The notes: a model not told the origin generated them from the sequence alone. Counted from the stretch's first letter, positions 43,981-53,501 are shown. The stretch is DNA of 64,000 bases from Vibrio mexicanus (GCF_001012815.1 NZ_JYJP01000073.1:1-64000); one strand, 5' to 3'. Numbers and translations: made by a program.

Positions 43981-44836
43981 TATTGAAATACTCGCTGTGT
44001 TACCCAGTTCTCCATTTCAGAGAAGGTAGGCTTAACGTCTAGTAGGATAAGTTTACGTCCAGCATCGACCGCAACCAGTGAAGACTTACCCGAGGAATAC
44101 GCGACTAAAATGGCTCTCACACACTCAAATGCGGAAATCTCACGCTTAATTTTCTTCTCCATCGCCGCACTGATTGGGTCAAACACGCAGTAGCAAAAGA
44201 AGATGCCCAAGAAAGTCCCCACTAGTGCTGCCGCAACGCTAATGCCAATCTGCGCCATGTCGGCATCAATATTGGTCATGGTGATCACGATACCCATGAC
44301 CGCCGCTAGAATGCCGAATCCTGGCATCGCTTCCGCCATACGGTGCATACTGCGAGAAGGGGTCAACATGTCATCTTCAATCGACAAGATCTCTTGCTCT
44401 AACATGCCTTCTAGTTCATGAGCTGAGATTTTTCCCATCGCCATCAAGCGGAAGTTATCACAGATGAAGACCACCAACTCCGGGTGCTCCATGATCTCTG
44501 GGTAAGCGAGAAACAGGCTGCTTTGGTTCGGCTCTTCAATGTGCTCATCCAATGCGCGCATGCCGCCTGCTCTAACTTGCTCAAGTAGGTGGTGCATCAA
44601 AGACAGCAGCTCTTGATATAAGCGACGCTCGTCTTTCTTCACCATGATGCCTTTAGTTTGACGCCACATTTCCACAATCACGTGATGCGGATTACCTAAG
44701 ATTAATGCGCCAATCCCGCCCCTAAGATAATGATGAGCTCCGCTGGCTGCCACATGGTACCTAAGTACCCACCCGCGGCGACGTAGCCTCCAAATACACC
44801 GAAGACGATGATCGCTATTCCTATAATTTTTTGCAT
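43980..44836 (-). CDS. lafT: Lateral flagellar stator protein LafT (MotA) (frame broken once)
   Basis: The ion-channel stator half, four TM helices. The N terminus (MQKIIGIAIIVFGVFGGYVAAGG, from ATG 44836) and the rest are in different frames; restoring one G/C near 44720 gives AELIIILGAGIGALILGNPHHV and about 286 aa. Motifs include MEAMPGFGILAAVMGIV-like sequence in TM3 (AEAMPGFGILAAVMGIVITM) and the Pro in TM3 that controls torque. It overlaps lafU by one base, so the two are coupled. Confidence 0.94.
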
Positions 44837-44846
44837 GATTGTTCCT

Positions 44847-45578
44847 CTATATCTGACGTTTGATCATCGTTTGCAAATTCTTCAATGCCAGCTTATGTAG
44901 CTGACACACTCGCGCCTCGGTTAACCCGACGACCATGGAAATTTCTTTTAAGCTCAGTTCTTTGAGGTAATACAAGCTGAGAATGATCTGCTCGCGCTCA
45001 GGCACTTTAGTCAGTGCATAGCGAATCAAATCGTGGTCAATCACCTGCTGCACCCCATATTCCGCAGATTCAAAGGGGTAAGCTTCGGTTCCTTGCTGCA
45101 TCAAAGCATCCAAGCTTTGTAGCTCTTCTGCCTGACTGACATACAACAGTCGGTGGTATTCATCACTAGAGAGTTCAAGCTCGGCAAGAATTTCTCGCTC
45201 ACTTGGTTCACGGGCCAGTTTCTTAGTCAGTACTTTAATTCTGTTCATCAAGTCATGAGCTTGTTGGCGCAACTGACGTGGTCTCCAATCTCTACGGCGC
45301 AGCTCATCTAAGATTGCGCCACGTACTCGACGAGAGGCAAACAGTGGAAAGTTTTCGTCCATCTCGCCATAACGTCTTGCGGCTTCAAGTAGGCCGAGCA
45401 ACCCCAGCTGCTCCATGTCGTCCAATCCAACTGTGCTCGTAGCATGAGGACGAAGTTGGTTCACTATACGTTTCACAAGTGGCAGATACTTTCTCAGTAC
45501 CTCACCTTCGTCCATTTGCGGCGGCTTGGCATCAACATTGAAATACTCTTGCTCTAAACAGAACTGACTCTCTAGCAT
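44847..45578 (-). CDS. lafS: Lateral flagellar sigma factor LafS (FliA, sigma-28)
   Basis: A 243-aa flagellar sigma factor with sigma-70 regions 2 (YLPLVKRIVNQL, DDMEQLGLLGLLEAARRY, FASRRVRGAILDELRR), 3 (AREPSEREI) and 4 (REQIILSLYYLKELSLKEI..GLTEARVCQLHKLALK). It should drive late genes such as lafA and be held by FlgM. ATG 45578 was chosen for its TAGGAAAC site and FliA-like size; an upstream TTG-type start adds 15 residues that overlap fliL. Confidence 0.95.
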   Translation of the reverse strand: MLESQFCLEQEYFNVDAKPPQMDEGEVLRKYLPLVKRIVNQLRPHATSTVGLDDMEQLGLLGLLEAARRYGEMDENFPLFASRRVRGAILDELRRRDWRPRQLRQQAHDLMNRIKVLTKKLAREPSEREILAELELSSDEYHRLLYVSQAEELQSLDALMQQGTEAYPFESAEYGVQQVIDHDLIRYALTKVPEREQIILSLYYLKELSLKEISMVVGLTEARVCQLHKLALKNLQTMIKRQI

Positions 45579-45591
45579 GTTTCCTACCTTT

Positions 45592-46058
45592 TTATTGAAG
45601 GACCAACTTAGTGAACAGCACATCTTCTATGCTGTGTAAGTAACCGCTATGGGCGAGCGTGGTCGAAAGTTGAGACTTCACCTGGCGCTGCAACACCTCA
45701 ATATCATTCGATGCTCGCACCTCTTCGTAGCTCATTTGGCTAAACATTTTCAAAAGCACGTTATTGACGATAGGACGGAAAGCTTTTAGGTCTTCATGTG
45801 CGCGAACGTTGGCGGTTTTCAAATCCAACTCCAACAGCAAATAGTGCATGCGTTCATCGCCATTGAGTGAAATAACGAACTTATCCAATGACATGAAATG
45901 AACTTGCTTCTCAGGCTGTCCGCCCCCAAATAAGCTTCCACCTTCGGCAAGTTTGCTATCCATCAGGTAGTATGTGCCTACGGCAGTTCCGGCGATCAGC
46001 GCGGCTGATAAGACGCCAGCATTAAGATTTTTGCGCTTGAAAGATTAACGTTGATCAT
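45592..46058 (-). CDS. fliL: Lateral flagellar basal body protein FliL (LafF) (frame broken once)
   Basis: FliL surrounds the stators at the inner membrane. The TM (AGVLSAALIAGTAVGTYYLMD) is encoded in the frame of the long open part, but its start codon lies upstream in another frame: ATG 46058 (MINVNLSSAK) with GGAAGACGTC before it. One A missing from a run of A near 46030 restores MINVNLSSAKNLNAGVLSAA and about 155 aa. The periplasmic part ends with FTKLVLQ. It sits between fliK and lafS. Confidence 0.85.
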
Positions 46059-46068
46059 GACGTCTTCC

Positions 46069-47118
46069 TTAGATTAGTCGGGTAATTCGGTGGTCATCAT
46101 GACCAGAAGATTTTAAGGTCGACTCCTGCCAATCTGACTGAGTCACTTCTTCTTGAGCAATCACCATGGCTTCAGACTCGGAGTGCGATTGATGATCGCT
46201 GACATCCACATCAACACTGGTTCCCGCGAGTTGCTTCGATTCAAGATCGAGACGCAGCCGTTCAGCCTGTTGCGTAATGGCCTCGCGCAAGGTGGGATCG
46301 CTAGCAAAAAGTTGCACGTGGACCTTGTTGTTCTCAACCTTTACCGCCAGCTCTAAACTGCCTAAATTCGGTGGGTCGAGACGAATACGCGCTTGTGAGA
46401 TATCTTGATTCATCTGCATTTGAACGCGGTCTTTAAGTACCGCTAGCATTTGCTGCCCCCAAGCTTGCTTATTTTCATCCACTTTAACGGGCGCCCACTC
46501 TGTCATTGCTGTCGCTTGAGTATGAGATTGAACAGAAGGTTGAGCTGCACTAAACAGCTGGGTCGCATCTGGTGTGATTGTGAAGTTCGCCGCCTGACTC
46601 ACTAAGTTTGATGTCATCAAGGTGTGAGGCTTTACGGGCTGAAGCAGCTCGGGGTTGTGATGCTCTGGACGAGCGGGCACCAAGGCGTTGGAAATCAAAC
46701 GCTCAACCGCTTGAGAGAAGTTCAAACTGTTTGAGTCGCCATTTACTGGCGCTAAACCATGCCTTGGCTGACCGAGTTGGACATCGACACTGTGCAGGCC
46801 ATCAGCGCGGCGCATCATCGCTACCATCTGCTGCTGCACTTCACTGTCGAATTGGCTAACTACCGATAGAACACGAAACTGCCCTTCTGGCGGCAACTGA
46901 GCGAGCAGCGGTTGCTCGCTGTTAAACTGCCAGTTCTCTTGCTCCGCAAGACCTTTAAGTTGATCATAAAGGTCGAACCAATATTGACCTTCACTATTGG
47001 CTTGAGCATCGGACAGACCGAGCAACTCCTCAAATGAAATTGCCGAGTGTTGTGAGTCTACATGTCCAGGTTGGCCATTCGATGATGGCAGATGAGGTAA
47101 TGTCCCTATCACGCTCAT
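46069..47118 (-). CDS. fliK: Lateral flagellar hook-length control protein FliK (LafE)
   Basis: The 349-aa protein has a variable N-terminal part rich in Gln, His and Ser and the conserved Flg_hook C-terminal domain (QARIRLDPPNLGSLELAVKV, LREAITQQAERLRLDLE), near residues 245-305. FliK measures the hook and switches export from hook to filament proteins. The start overlaps lafD by 4 bp. Shorter than many polar FliK proteins, in line with lateral ones. The frame is intact. Confidence 0.9.
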   Translation of the reverse strand: MSVIGTLPHLPSSNGQPGHVDSQHSAISFEELLGLSDAQANSEGQYWFDLYDQLKGLAEQENWQFNSEQPLLAQLPPEGQFRVLSVVSQFDSEVQQQMVAMMRRADGLHSVDVQLGQPRHGLAPVNGDSNSLNFSQAVERLISNALVPARPEHHNPELLQPVKPHTLMTSNLVSQAANFTITPDATQLFSAAQPSVQSHTQATAMTEWAPVKVDENKQAWGQQMLAVLKDRVQMQMNQDISQARIRLDPPNLGSLELAVKVENNKVHVQLFASDPTLREAITQQAERLRLDLESKQLAGTSVDVDVSDHQSHSESEAMVIAQEEVTQSDWQESTLKSSGHDDHRITRLI

Positions 47119-47420
47119 GCCACGCCCCTTTCTACTTGGGAGTAGCCTTCAATACCTTCGCGCTGATTTTGCAAACGCGCCAAGGTAATACCAATGCGTT
47201 TTTTCTCTTCATCACAGCGCTCAATCGCAACCTCATGATGACGACGTAGATTCACCAGATCGGCTTGTAGGCGATTGGCCAGTTCAGGCTGGCCATTTAA
47301 GGTATCTAGAACAGTGCGAATCTGTAGATCCAGCTTACGTAACTGCTGCCACTCTTTCTTAGCGCAGCAGTGATCGAGATGAATCACCATTTTCCTTAGC
47401 AAAGCACTACTTATTTCCAT
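47115..47420 (-). CDS. lafD: FliT-like chaperone LafD
   Basis: A 101-aa, strongly helical, charged protein (LRKLDLQIRTVLDTLNGQPELANRLQADL) in the position of fliT. FliT chaperones bind the cap protein FliD and export components. Sequence similarity to E. coli FliT is weak, so the name rests largely on position and helical make-up. ATG 47420 was preferred (GGAGCTGTCC before it); it overlaps fliS by 14 bp. Confidence 0.72.
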   Translation of the reverse strand: MEISSALLRKMVIHLDHCCAKKEWQQLRKLDLQIRTVLDTLNGQPELANRLQADLVNLRRHHEVAIERCDEEKKRIGITLARLQNQREGIEGYSQVERGVA

Positions 47421-47805
47421 GGACAGCTCCAAAGTTCTGCCAACCTTCTTGAATGTTGGTCATCACAGTGCGAACTTCCGATAACTTGTCCGCTTCGTTG
47501 TAAGTGCTCGCCTCAAACAGGCGCAAACTGCAAAAATCGTATAAGCGGTTCATCTGCTGTGCCATCTCGCCGCCACGTTCCATATCCAGCGCACTGTTGA
47601 GGCCACCAATGATGTCCAAACAACGGGCAATGGCTTCGCCTTTTTCCTTGAAACGATTCGCCTCCATATGCGCTTCTGCTCGCGTTAAGGTATCGAGAAA
47701 GCCATCAATCAACATCAGTACTAACTGATACGGGCTAGCTGCCGCTGCTTGGGCTTCTACATCCACTTGTTGATAAGCATCAAAGCCAGATTCTTCGGTA
47801 AACAT
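47407..47805 (-). CDS. fliS: Flagellin export chaperone FliS (LafC)
   Basis: The 132-aa helical protein has the FliS hallmark AYQQVDVEAQAAAASPYQLVLMLIDGFLDTL near the N terminus. FliS keeps new flagellin (here LafA) unfolded in the cytoplasm and hands it to FlhA. It lies 9 bp after fliD and overlaps lafD. Confidence 0.93.
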   Translation of the reverse strand: MFTEESGFDAYQQVDVEAQAAAASPYQLVLMLIDGFLDTLTRAEAHMEANRFKEKGEAIARCLDIIGGLNSALDMERGGEMAQQMNRLYDFCSLRLFEASTYNEADKLSEVRTVMTNIQEGWQNFGAVHGNK

Positions 47806-47814
47806 CCATACTCC

Positions 47815-49140
47815 TTAATACATAAACATTGAGCCAGTCGACTGCATCTGCGACATCACCTGCGCCATTGCCGTGTATTCACGCAAATAACGGTCGTAGG
47901 CTTTTTCCATTCGGTAGTCGAGGCGCTCTTTTTTGTCATCAACACGATCAATATTGCCCTGCAAAGTGTCTTGGCGAGTTTTTAGCAAATTGCTGCCACT
48001 GTTACCGCTGCCCGTATAAGGCTCAATCACTTGCTCTAGACCTGCAAGCAACCCTGAATCACCAAAGAAGATGGCATCGATTTTTTCTGGCTCTTCTGCC
48101 AGAGTTTTTTCTAATCGATCGATATCAATTTTCAATGTGCCATCGCGATTAGCTTCAATACCGATGCTGTATAATGTGCCTTCATCGAATACGCCGCGCG
48201 TAACACTATTTAGCTGGTTGCGGATGCTGCGTGCGGTGGAATCACTGGCCAGCACGCCCGCTTCAGTGACCTTGCTAGTGCTATCGTCATCATCGTCGTC
48301 ACTGTCATCATTTTCGATTTGAAATTCAGTTTGCGTATGCTTGAGAATGACCTTCATCAAATCGTTATAAGCATCAACGAACTCTTCAACTGCATCCTTC
48401 GATGCTTCTTGGTCGGTACCGACCACCATGGTCAACGGTGCTTCATTTGGCTGGTGCGCTTTTGTCACTTCAAACGACACGCCATAAATCACATCATCAA
48501 AGGTATTAGTGCTGTTGGAAATCACCAAGCCGCCCTCACCCCCCAAGTGAATCACCGCATCTTGCGCCTCATTCAGCTGGCGATGGTTGTGGTTCGCTCC
48601 TTGAACATCGACCTCAAAGCCGTTTTCCACACCGGTCTCGTCAGAGCTGAGCATTAGATGCAACTCGCCATCGGTGCGCACTACGCTGGCATTGATGCCT
48701 TCATCGAGCTCATTGATGTGGTCTGCTAGGGCATGCATGTCTTCAAAGTCAGCAAAATTGATGTCCACACTTTCGCCATTAGACAAAGTTAGGGTCATCG
48801 AGCCCTCAGACGGCAGCTCACCACCTTCAAAACTGATTGAATCTTGCTGCGCTTTCGCAAGCTGCTGAACAAAAATGTCGTATGAGCCTTCGCGAGCATA
48901 ACGACCTGCCGTAGCGTTGATGTAACCATCTTCACTGGTGGTGACTGAGTTTTTAACAAAACTGTTATCAGGCTTATTGAAGTCATCCAATGCAGACTTA
49001 AAACTTGAAAAAGCAGTGTCGATCTCTTTCCATGCATCTAATTGTGTTTGGTACATTGCTTGCTGATTCGCGTACTGAATATCAAACGGCTGTCGTTGAA
49101 TCATTACCATCTGCATGGCCATTTGTGCTGGATCGATCAT
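47815..49140 (-). CDS. fliD: Lateral flagellar filament cap FliD (LafB)
   Basis: The 441-aa cap protein sits at the filament tip and helps fold arriving flagellin. FliD_N (MIQRQPFDIQYANQQAMYQTQLDAWKEIDTAFSSF) and FliD_C (LLKTRQDTLQGNIDRVDDKKERLDYRMEKAYDRYLREYTAM) domains are evident. An acidic Asp run lies near residue 285 (ENDDSDDDDDD). The start at ATG 49140 has AGGAAGAG upstream. First gene of the lafBCDEFSTU operon, with a sigma-54 promoter upstream. Confidence 0.94.
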   Translation of the reverse strand: MIDPAQMAMQMVMIQRQPFDIQYANQQAMYQTQLDAWKEIDTAFSSFKSALDDFNKPDNSFVKNSVTTSEDGYINATAGRYAREGSYDIFVQQLAKAQQDSISFEGGELPSEGSMTLTLSNGESVDINFADFEDMHALADHINELDEGINASVVRTDGELHLMLSSDETGVENGFEVDVQGANHNHRQLNEAQDAVIHLGGEGGLVISNSTNTFDDVIYGVSFEVTKAHQPNEAPLTMVVGTDQEASKDAVEEFVDAYNDLMKVILKHTQTEFQIENDDSDDDDDDSTSKVTEAGVLASDSTARSIRNQLNSVTRGVFDEGTLYSIGIEANRDGTLKIDIDRLEKTLAEEPEKIDAIFFGDSGLLAGLEQVIEPYTGSGNSGSNLLKTRQDTLQGNIDRVDDKKERLDYRMEKAYDRYLREYTAMAQVMSQMQSTGSMFMY

Positions 49141-49296
49141 GTCACTCTTCCTAGTTATTGATGCTTGCAAACATCTGGCTACTTACCTTGGTAAACATGC
49201 GTGGGTAAATACCGCAGAAAGCGAGCATTGGTATGTGGTTAATCGGTCGCATCCATTGCTCAATACTTCCATTTCTCTATGAGAAACAAGCTATAG

Positions 49297-49314
49297 GAGC
49301 AAGATGTGTTCCAA
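49297..49314 (-). promoter_or_regulatory. Sigma-54 promoter of lafB operon
   Basis: On the minus strand, TTGGAACACATCTTGCTC has GG-N10-GC spacing with TGGAAC (-24) and TTGC (-12). This is one base from the consensus TGGCAC-N5-TTGC. Inferred start near 49287. It fits control of this operon by a LafK-type activator. Confidence 0.75.
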
Positions 49315-49408
49315 TCTATAAATCACTGTTAAATTTGCTTATTTCGTGCAATTTAGCAGCATAAATGTAGTAGTTTGTTGCTTTATTAGCCCTAAAAGAC
49401 GCATATAC

Positions 49409-49437
49409 GGAAGTGGAATTTCCGCTTTGCGGAAGTC
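49409..49437. promoter_or_regulatory. Palindromic activator-like block, copy 1 (lafB side)
   Basis: Alternating GGAAG, TTTCC and CGGAAG boxes, with a perfect TTCCGC-TTT-GCGGAA inverted repeat inside. It lies about 120-150 bp upstream of the inferred lafB start, the right place for a sigma-54 enhancer. A second copy lies at 61729-61758. Confidence 0.65.
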
Positions 49438-49629
49438 TTGTATAGACCTTCTATTCCGCCTGAAAAAAGCCGTTTTAAAACTGAGTTTCTATAGCTAGAA
49501 AAACGACGAGATCGGGCGCTGACTTAACCTTGCTCGAGACTATTTTCGCGATCTTGATACCATTACCACTGAGGATGCTACTTAAGGCTAGAAGCGAATT
49601 TGAAGATAGGGTCTGTCCTTTTTAAGGCA

Positions 49630-49657
49630 TAAAAAAACCGCAGCCAAAGGCTGCGGT
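49630..49657 (-). terminator. Intrinsic terminator of lafA
   Basis: On the minus strand, ACCGCAGCC/GGCTGCGGT arms with a 3-nt loop are followed by a T7 run, 29 bp beyond the lafA stop. Confidence 0.9.
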
Positions 49658-49685
49658 AAGATACGAAAAGCAAGAAGGGAATGGC

Positions 49686-50581
49686 TTAGATTAGGCTCAT
49701 TACCATGCCAGACATGCCGTTTGCTTGAGAAAGCATAGACATAGACATTTGCGTTAGCATTTGGTTCTTCATCATGTTTGAAGATTCAACCGCGTAATCA
49801 GTATCCATGATACGGCCTTTCGCCATTTCAGTGTTTTCACGCATGTTGCCTAGGTTAACTACAGTGTGGTCTAGACGGTTGATGGTTGCACCGAACTCAG
49901 AGCGTAGAGAACCCACATCGCCTAGTAGTGCATCTACAGCATCCATACCAGCCGCTGCATCAGCGCCTAGATCGATACCAAATAGACCTGTACCTGGTAG
50001 CTACCGTCACCAGCTGGATCCGCTTCACCGATGCCATTGCGAACATTACCAAGACCACCAGATACATCTAGAGTCAATGTTTCAGCTGTCGAAGAACCAA
50101 TTTGGAAAGTGATTGCACTGTCGAAGATACCGCCGTCACCGCTTACGCCTGGATCCGTTTCTGCGCGGAATAGGTTGTTACCTGAACCAAATTGCGTGTT
50201 TTGAATTACGCTGTCTAGCTCATCAGCTAGTTGGTCCCACTCAGCTTGCATCGCTGAGTGCTCATCTGCAGAGTTAGTACCGTTAGCTGCTTGTGTCGCT
50301 AGGTCTTTCATGCGGTGAGCAATGTTTGTCATCTCATCGAATGCACCTTCTGCTGTTTGTAGCATAGAGATCGCATCTTGAGAGTTACGAGACGCAACAG
50401 ATAGGCCGTTTACTTGAGACTGTAGACGAGTCGCGATTTGAAGACCTGCTGCATCATCTGCTGCAGAGTTAACGCGGAAGCCCGTAGAGATGCGCTGCAT
50501 CGCTTGGTCCATTGCACCAGAAGTTTTGTTTAGGTTGTTTTGCGTCAGTAGAGACGTGTAGTTAGTGTGAATCGATAGCAT
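49686..50581 (-). CDS. lafA: Lateral flagellin LafA (frame broken once)
   Basis: The filament subunit. The conserved N-terminal D0-D1 region (NYTSLLTQNNLNKTSGAM, ISTGFRVNSAADDAAGLQIA) is intact, and the C-terminal D1-D0 region (RLDHTVVNLGNMRENTEMAKG..SMLSQANGMSGMVMSLI) lies in another frame. Restoring one C near 49996 (TACCAGG to TACCCAGG) joins them as DGSYPGTGLFGIDLGADAAAG and gives about 298 aa with a short variable centre, typical for lateral flagellin. A GCGATTAA box upstream (50641-50648) is only a poor sigma-28 match. Confidence 0.94.
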
Positions 50582-50779
50582 GAGTTCATCCTCTTTGGTT
50601 ATGCTGTACCGCTTACACAGTTAATAAACGTCTTGGATTTTTAATCGCTTAAACCTCTAAACAACAATTCTTTTTCCCACGACTGAAAAAAAATTATATT
50701 AAATCCAATTGGGCTAATTTTTGGGAGGTTTGGCGAATATTTACCTTGTGACTTATACCGTTTTTTCGTCGTCCTTGCC

Positions 50780-51366
50780 TTATAACAAGGCCACTAGCAG
50801 TACCAATAGCCCAAACAAGACCACTGCTAATCTCTGCAGCCAAGCCAACTGATAATCTATGGGAGACAAGCGTGGTGCTCTCTTTTGCGCGGGCAACCAC
50901 AACAGTTGAAGTGGCTCTACCATATCGGAACCACTGCCCACCAACCGCCAACTGCCATTCACTGAAGGTAATAGCTTTACAACTTGATCGCTGGCTAACG
51001 TTGATGACACCAACACGGCTTCGCTTGAGAAATTTGCCAACGTAATTGATGAGGCTGACCATCCAGTTCAAATTTCGCGGCGAGAATACCTCGATCGGTT
51101 GGCATGGTAAGTTGAGCCGTCGCTCGATTGGGCGTTTGATACGCCATATCCTTGCGGGTTGGCGTTACCGAGTGGGCCGAATACAACATACGCACCACTT
51201 GCCATTGCGCTAACGGCAGCGTAAATCCTGGGAGCTGTTGCTGAGTCGGACGAGAAGGAAGGTGACTCGCTGTTTGAGCCGGTTGCGAGAGTTGCCGTTC
51301 GGACTTGAGCTGCTGTGGCTCTACCCGAACCAATTTTTCAATGCCTGGAGGAAGTTGTGATTGCAT
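50780..51366 (-). CDS. lafZ: Tail-anchored membrane protein at the lafZ position (frame broken once)
   Basis: A protein of about 195 aa: a Gln/Pro-rich N-terminal region, a middle beta-rich part (RATAQLTMPTDRGILAAKFELDG) and one TM at the extreme C terminus (LAWLQRLAVVLFGLLVLLVALL). I see no DNA-binding helix-turn-helix. The frames join if one T is restored near 51039, reading HQLRLANFSSEAVLVSS. The name comes from position: Flag-2 loci carry lafW and lafZ between flgL and lafA, with lafZ described as a transmembrane regulator. A terminator separates it from lafW. Confidence 0.6.
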
Positions 51367-51405
51367 CCTAACCTCGTCTTCATACTGCTAAGAAACATGA
51401 TGCCA

Positions 51406-51439
51406 AGAAAAACGCTACCGAGAATCAAACGGTAGCGTT
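51406..51439 (-). terminator. Intrinsic terminator after lafW
   Basis: On the minus strand, AACGCTACCG/CGGTAGCGTT arms with a 9-nt loop, then TTTTC. It probably ends the flgB-to-lafW transcript, so lafZ would need readthrough or its own start. Confidence 0.8.
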
Positions 51440-51494
51440 GTAGAATATTAAGCGGAAAGTGTTTTGGTCGTGTCGACCACTGCTTTGTAAGTGA

Positions 51495-52547
51495 CTACTT
51501 AGACAGCAACGCAACAGCGGTATGGCGATGAACATTCGCCTGCACCCGAATGTTTTGGTACACCTGAGTAAAGCTCATCTCCTGAGGTAAAATCGATTGT
51601 AAATCGCGCTCAACAGATTCCAGTGACAACCCCGCTAATTGCGGGCTTTTTTGACTGATGCTGCTCATCTTTTCCGATATCACACGACGATATTCACGAA
51701 GCTCTTGAACGCTCGCTTTGACCTGCTGCATCAAACGTTTTGTTTCCGCTTGGCTATCGTGCAACGCGGCGCGATCAACCTTCAGTTTAGTGGGTTCGAA
51801 ACGAAGTTCAGTCGCTTCTATTTTGGCTCGATTTGCTTTGCCAGCAGGAAAGCGTTCACCCTGTCCGGTCACCTTCAAACTTTGCTGCAACCGCTGCCAG
51901 TCGCCCTCTTTTGCACTAAACACCAACTGACGCTGCTTATTTAGGCCAACACCAATCCCATGCTCATTAAAGGCCTGGCGAAATTGAGACGCTTGTTTTT
52001 CAGGGGTGGCGTTAGCAGGGATTTTCACTGGAACCGCGTTCGCACCACCCTTGCCCAAATTAAACACCAACATTTCGTCACGATTGACCACTCGCGTTGT
52101 ATCAAGGCCTTTCACGGAAAAGGTGGTTTGAGCATCACCATGAAAGTTCGGCCTAAGCTGACGACTCAAAACTGGCTGTTCTTGGTATTGAGCTTGATTA
52201 AACGTTTGTTCAAGTGATGAGGTAATTTGCGAGACTTGTGACTCCACTTGATGGGATGCCTGCGCAGAACGGGTGGCCATACCCAAACGTTTGTTCAAAT
52301 CCATTAGGCCTTTACCAATATCCATCAAACTGCGCTCGGCGACCTGCGCGGAAGCAAGCTGCTGTTGCGCACGCTGCAGCAAACTTTGTTGACGGGTATG
52401 TTCCGGCGTTAGTGTGCGTGACAAACGAATAGGGTCGCGCTGCTGACTGTCGGCAACGCGAGTCGTTTGCTCGGCGCGCTTAGCAATCACCGAAGGTTGA
52501 TGATTGCCCGACGTAGCGGCTCTCAGATCGCTAACTTGTGAAACCAT
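51495..52547 (-). CDS. lafW: Putative hook-associated protein LafW
   Basis: A 350-aa protein with no signal peptide or TM, so if exported it must use the flagellar route. Helical ends (QSLLQRAQQQLASAQVAERSL; QVKASVQELREYRRVISEKM) flank a central beta region. That region, about residues 158-212, resembles the flagellin 'hook IN' motif (VPVKIPANATPEKQASQFRQAFNEHGIGVGLN..LVFSA). The position after flgL matches LafW of Flag-2 loci, where it is called a putative hook-associated protein. Role in the filament is inference. Confidence 0.65.
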   Translation of the reverse strand: MVSQVSDLRAATSGNHQPSVIAKRAEQTTRVADSQQRDPIRLSRTLTPEHTRQQSLLQRAQQQLASAQVAERSLMDIGKGLMDLNKRLGMATRSAQASHQVESQVSQITSSLEQTFNQAQYQEQPVLSRQLRPNFHGDAQTTFSVKGLDTTRVVNRDEMLVFNLGKGGANAVPVKIPANATPEKQASQFRQAFNEHGIGVGLNKQRQLVFSAKEGDWQRLQQSLKVTGQGERFPAGKANRAKIEATELRFEPTKLKVDRAALHDSQAETKRLMQQVKASVQELREYRRVISEKMSSISQKSPQLAGLSLESVERDLQSILPQEMSFTQVYQNIRVQANVHRHTAVALLSK

Positions 52548-52595
52548 AGTGACTTAACTACCTATTACTTGGATTAAACAGCCTTGATTGAGCGA

Positions 52596-53501
52596 TTACA
52601 TCATCGAGAAAAGAGACATATTCGATGTCTTCACATACGTAGCTTGCGTCGCCTGTAGGGCAAGCAAGTAGTTGTTAAACTCGATCATTGCATCGGCATA
52701 GTCCAAATCTTCCAGCTGACCAATCAATTGGTTGTTGAACAGCTCGACTTCACTGTGACCATCGCCCATGGTCATTAACGTATTCTGTCTCACACCAAGG
52801 TTAGTCACTTCACTGGTCACAGTACCTAGCGCTGCATCCAGCACCGCCACGCTCTCTTCGATAATATTGCTGCCACCAGCACTGAAGTCTGGATCGCGTA
52901 GCGCGTCGACCAGATCATCAATTTGGTTGAACAGGTTAGAGTCGCCCGAGAAGAACATATCGCCAGCATTAACGTTAATCTTCACCGTCACACCATCGCC
53001 AACCACGACTTCACGCACACCACTGTCTCCGTTGTAGATCCAGTTGCCGTCTGCATCTTTGGTCAGCGGTGCTTCATTCACTTCATTGCCCGAGAACAGG
53101 TATTTGCCATTCTCATCTTTAGCGTTAATCAGGGAAACTAAGGATTCTTGCAACTGCTCCAACTCATCAGCGATCGCCGCACGCTCGGATGGTCCGTTGG
53201 CATCGTTGCCCGCCCAAAGCATCAAATCACGCATCTGCAGCATCACGTCAACAGAGTTGCTGAGATACACCTCTTGGTTTTTCAGCAATACATCCGCCTG
53301 TTCTATATTACTCTGGTATTGGCTAAGTGAGGCCTGCTGCCCTTGCAAGGTTTTGACACGAGTTGATGCCATTGGGTCATCAGAAGGCAGAAGGATTCGC
53401 TTACCTGTTGCCATCTGCTGCATCAGCTTATTGAGCCCTAGCGAGTTGTTATTGAGGCTAGAGGACATCATTTGACTGTATTGATTCGTACTAACGCGCA
53501 T
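52596..53501 (-). CDS. flgL: Lateral flagellar hook-filament junction protein FlgL
   Basis: The 301-aa flagellin-like protein (HAP3) joins hook and filament. The N-terminal signature is MRVSTNQYSQMMSSSLNNN..LNKLMQQMATGKRI, and the C-terminal helix is LQATQATYVKTSNMSLFSMM. It lies 36 bp after flgK, in the same operon. Exported by the type III flagellar apparatus. Confidence 0.94.
   Translation of the reverse strand: MRVSTNQYSQMMSSSLNNNSLGLNKLMQQMATGKRILLPSDDPMASTRVKTLQGQQASLSQYQSNIEQADVLLKNQEVYLSNSVDVMLQMRDLMLWAGNDANGPSERAAIADELEQLQESLVSLINAKDENGKYLFSGNEVNEAPLTKDADGNWIYNGDSGVREVVVGDGVTVKINVNAGDMFFSGDSNLFNQIDDLVDALRDPDFSAGGSNIIEESVAVLDAALGTVTSEVTNLGVRQNTLMTMGDGHSEVELFNNQLIGQLEDLDYADAMIEFNNYLLALQATQATYVKTSNMSLFSMM

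Larger units (their letters stand above)
49141..49685 (-). promoter_or_regulatory. lafA-lafB intergenic regulatory region
   Basis: A 545 bp stretch without a gene. From right to left it holds the lafA terminator (49630-49657), about 190 bp with nothing recognised, a palindromic block (49409-49437), a sigma-54 promoter (49297-49314) and a leader of about 150 nt before lafB. The last three are listed separately. Confidence 0.75.

Noticed and set aside
50641..50648. Sigma-28 -10 box for lafA (GCGATTAA on the minus strand)
   Set aside because: Several bases differ from GCCGATAA and no proper -35 TAAA lies at the right distance.
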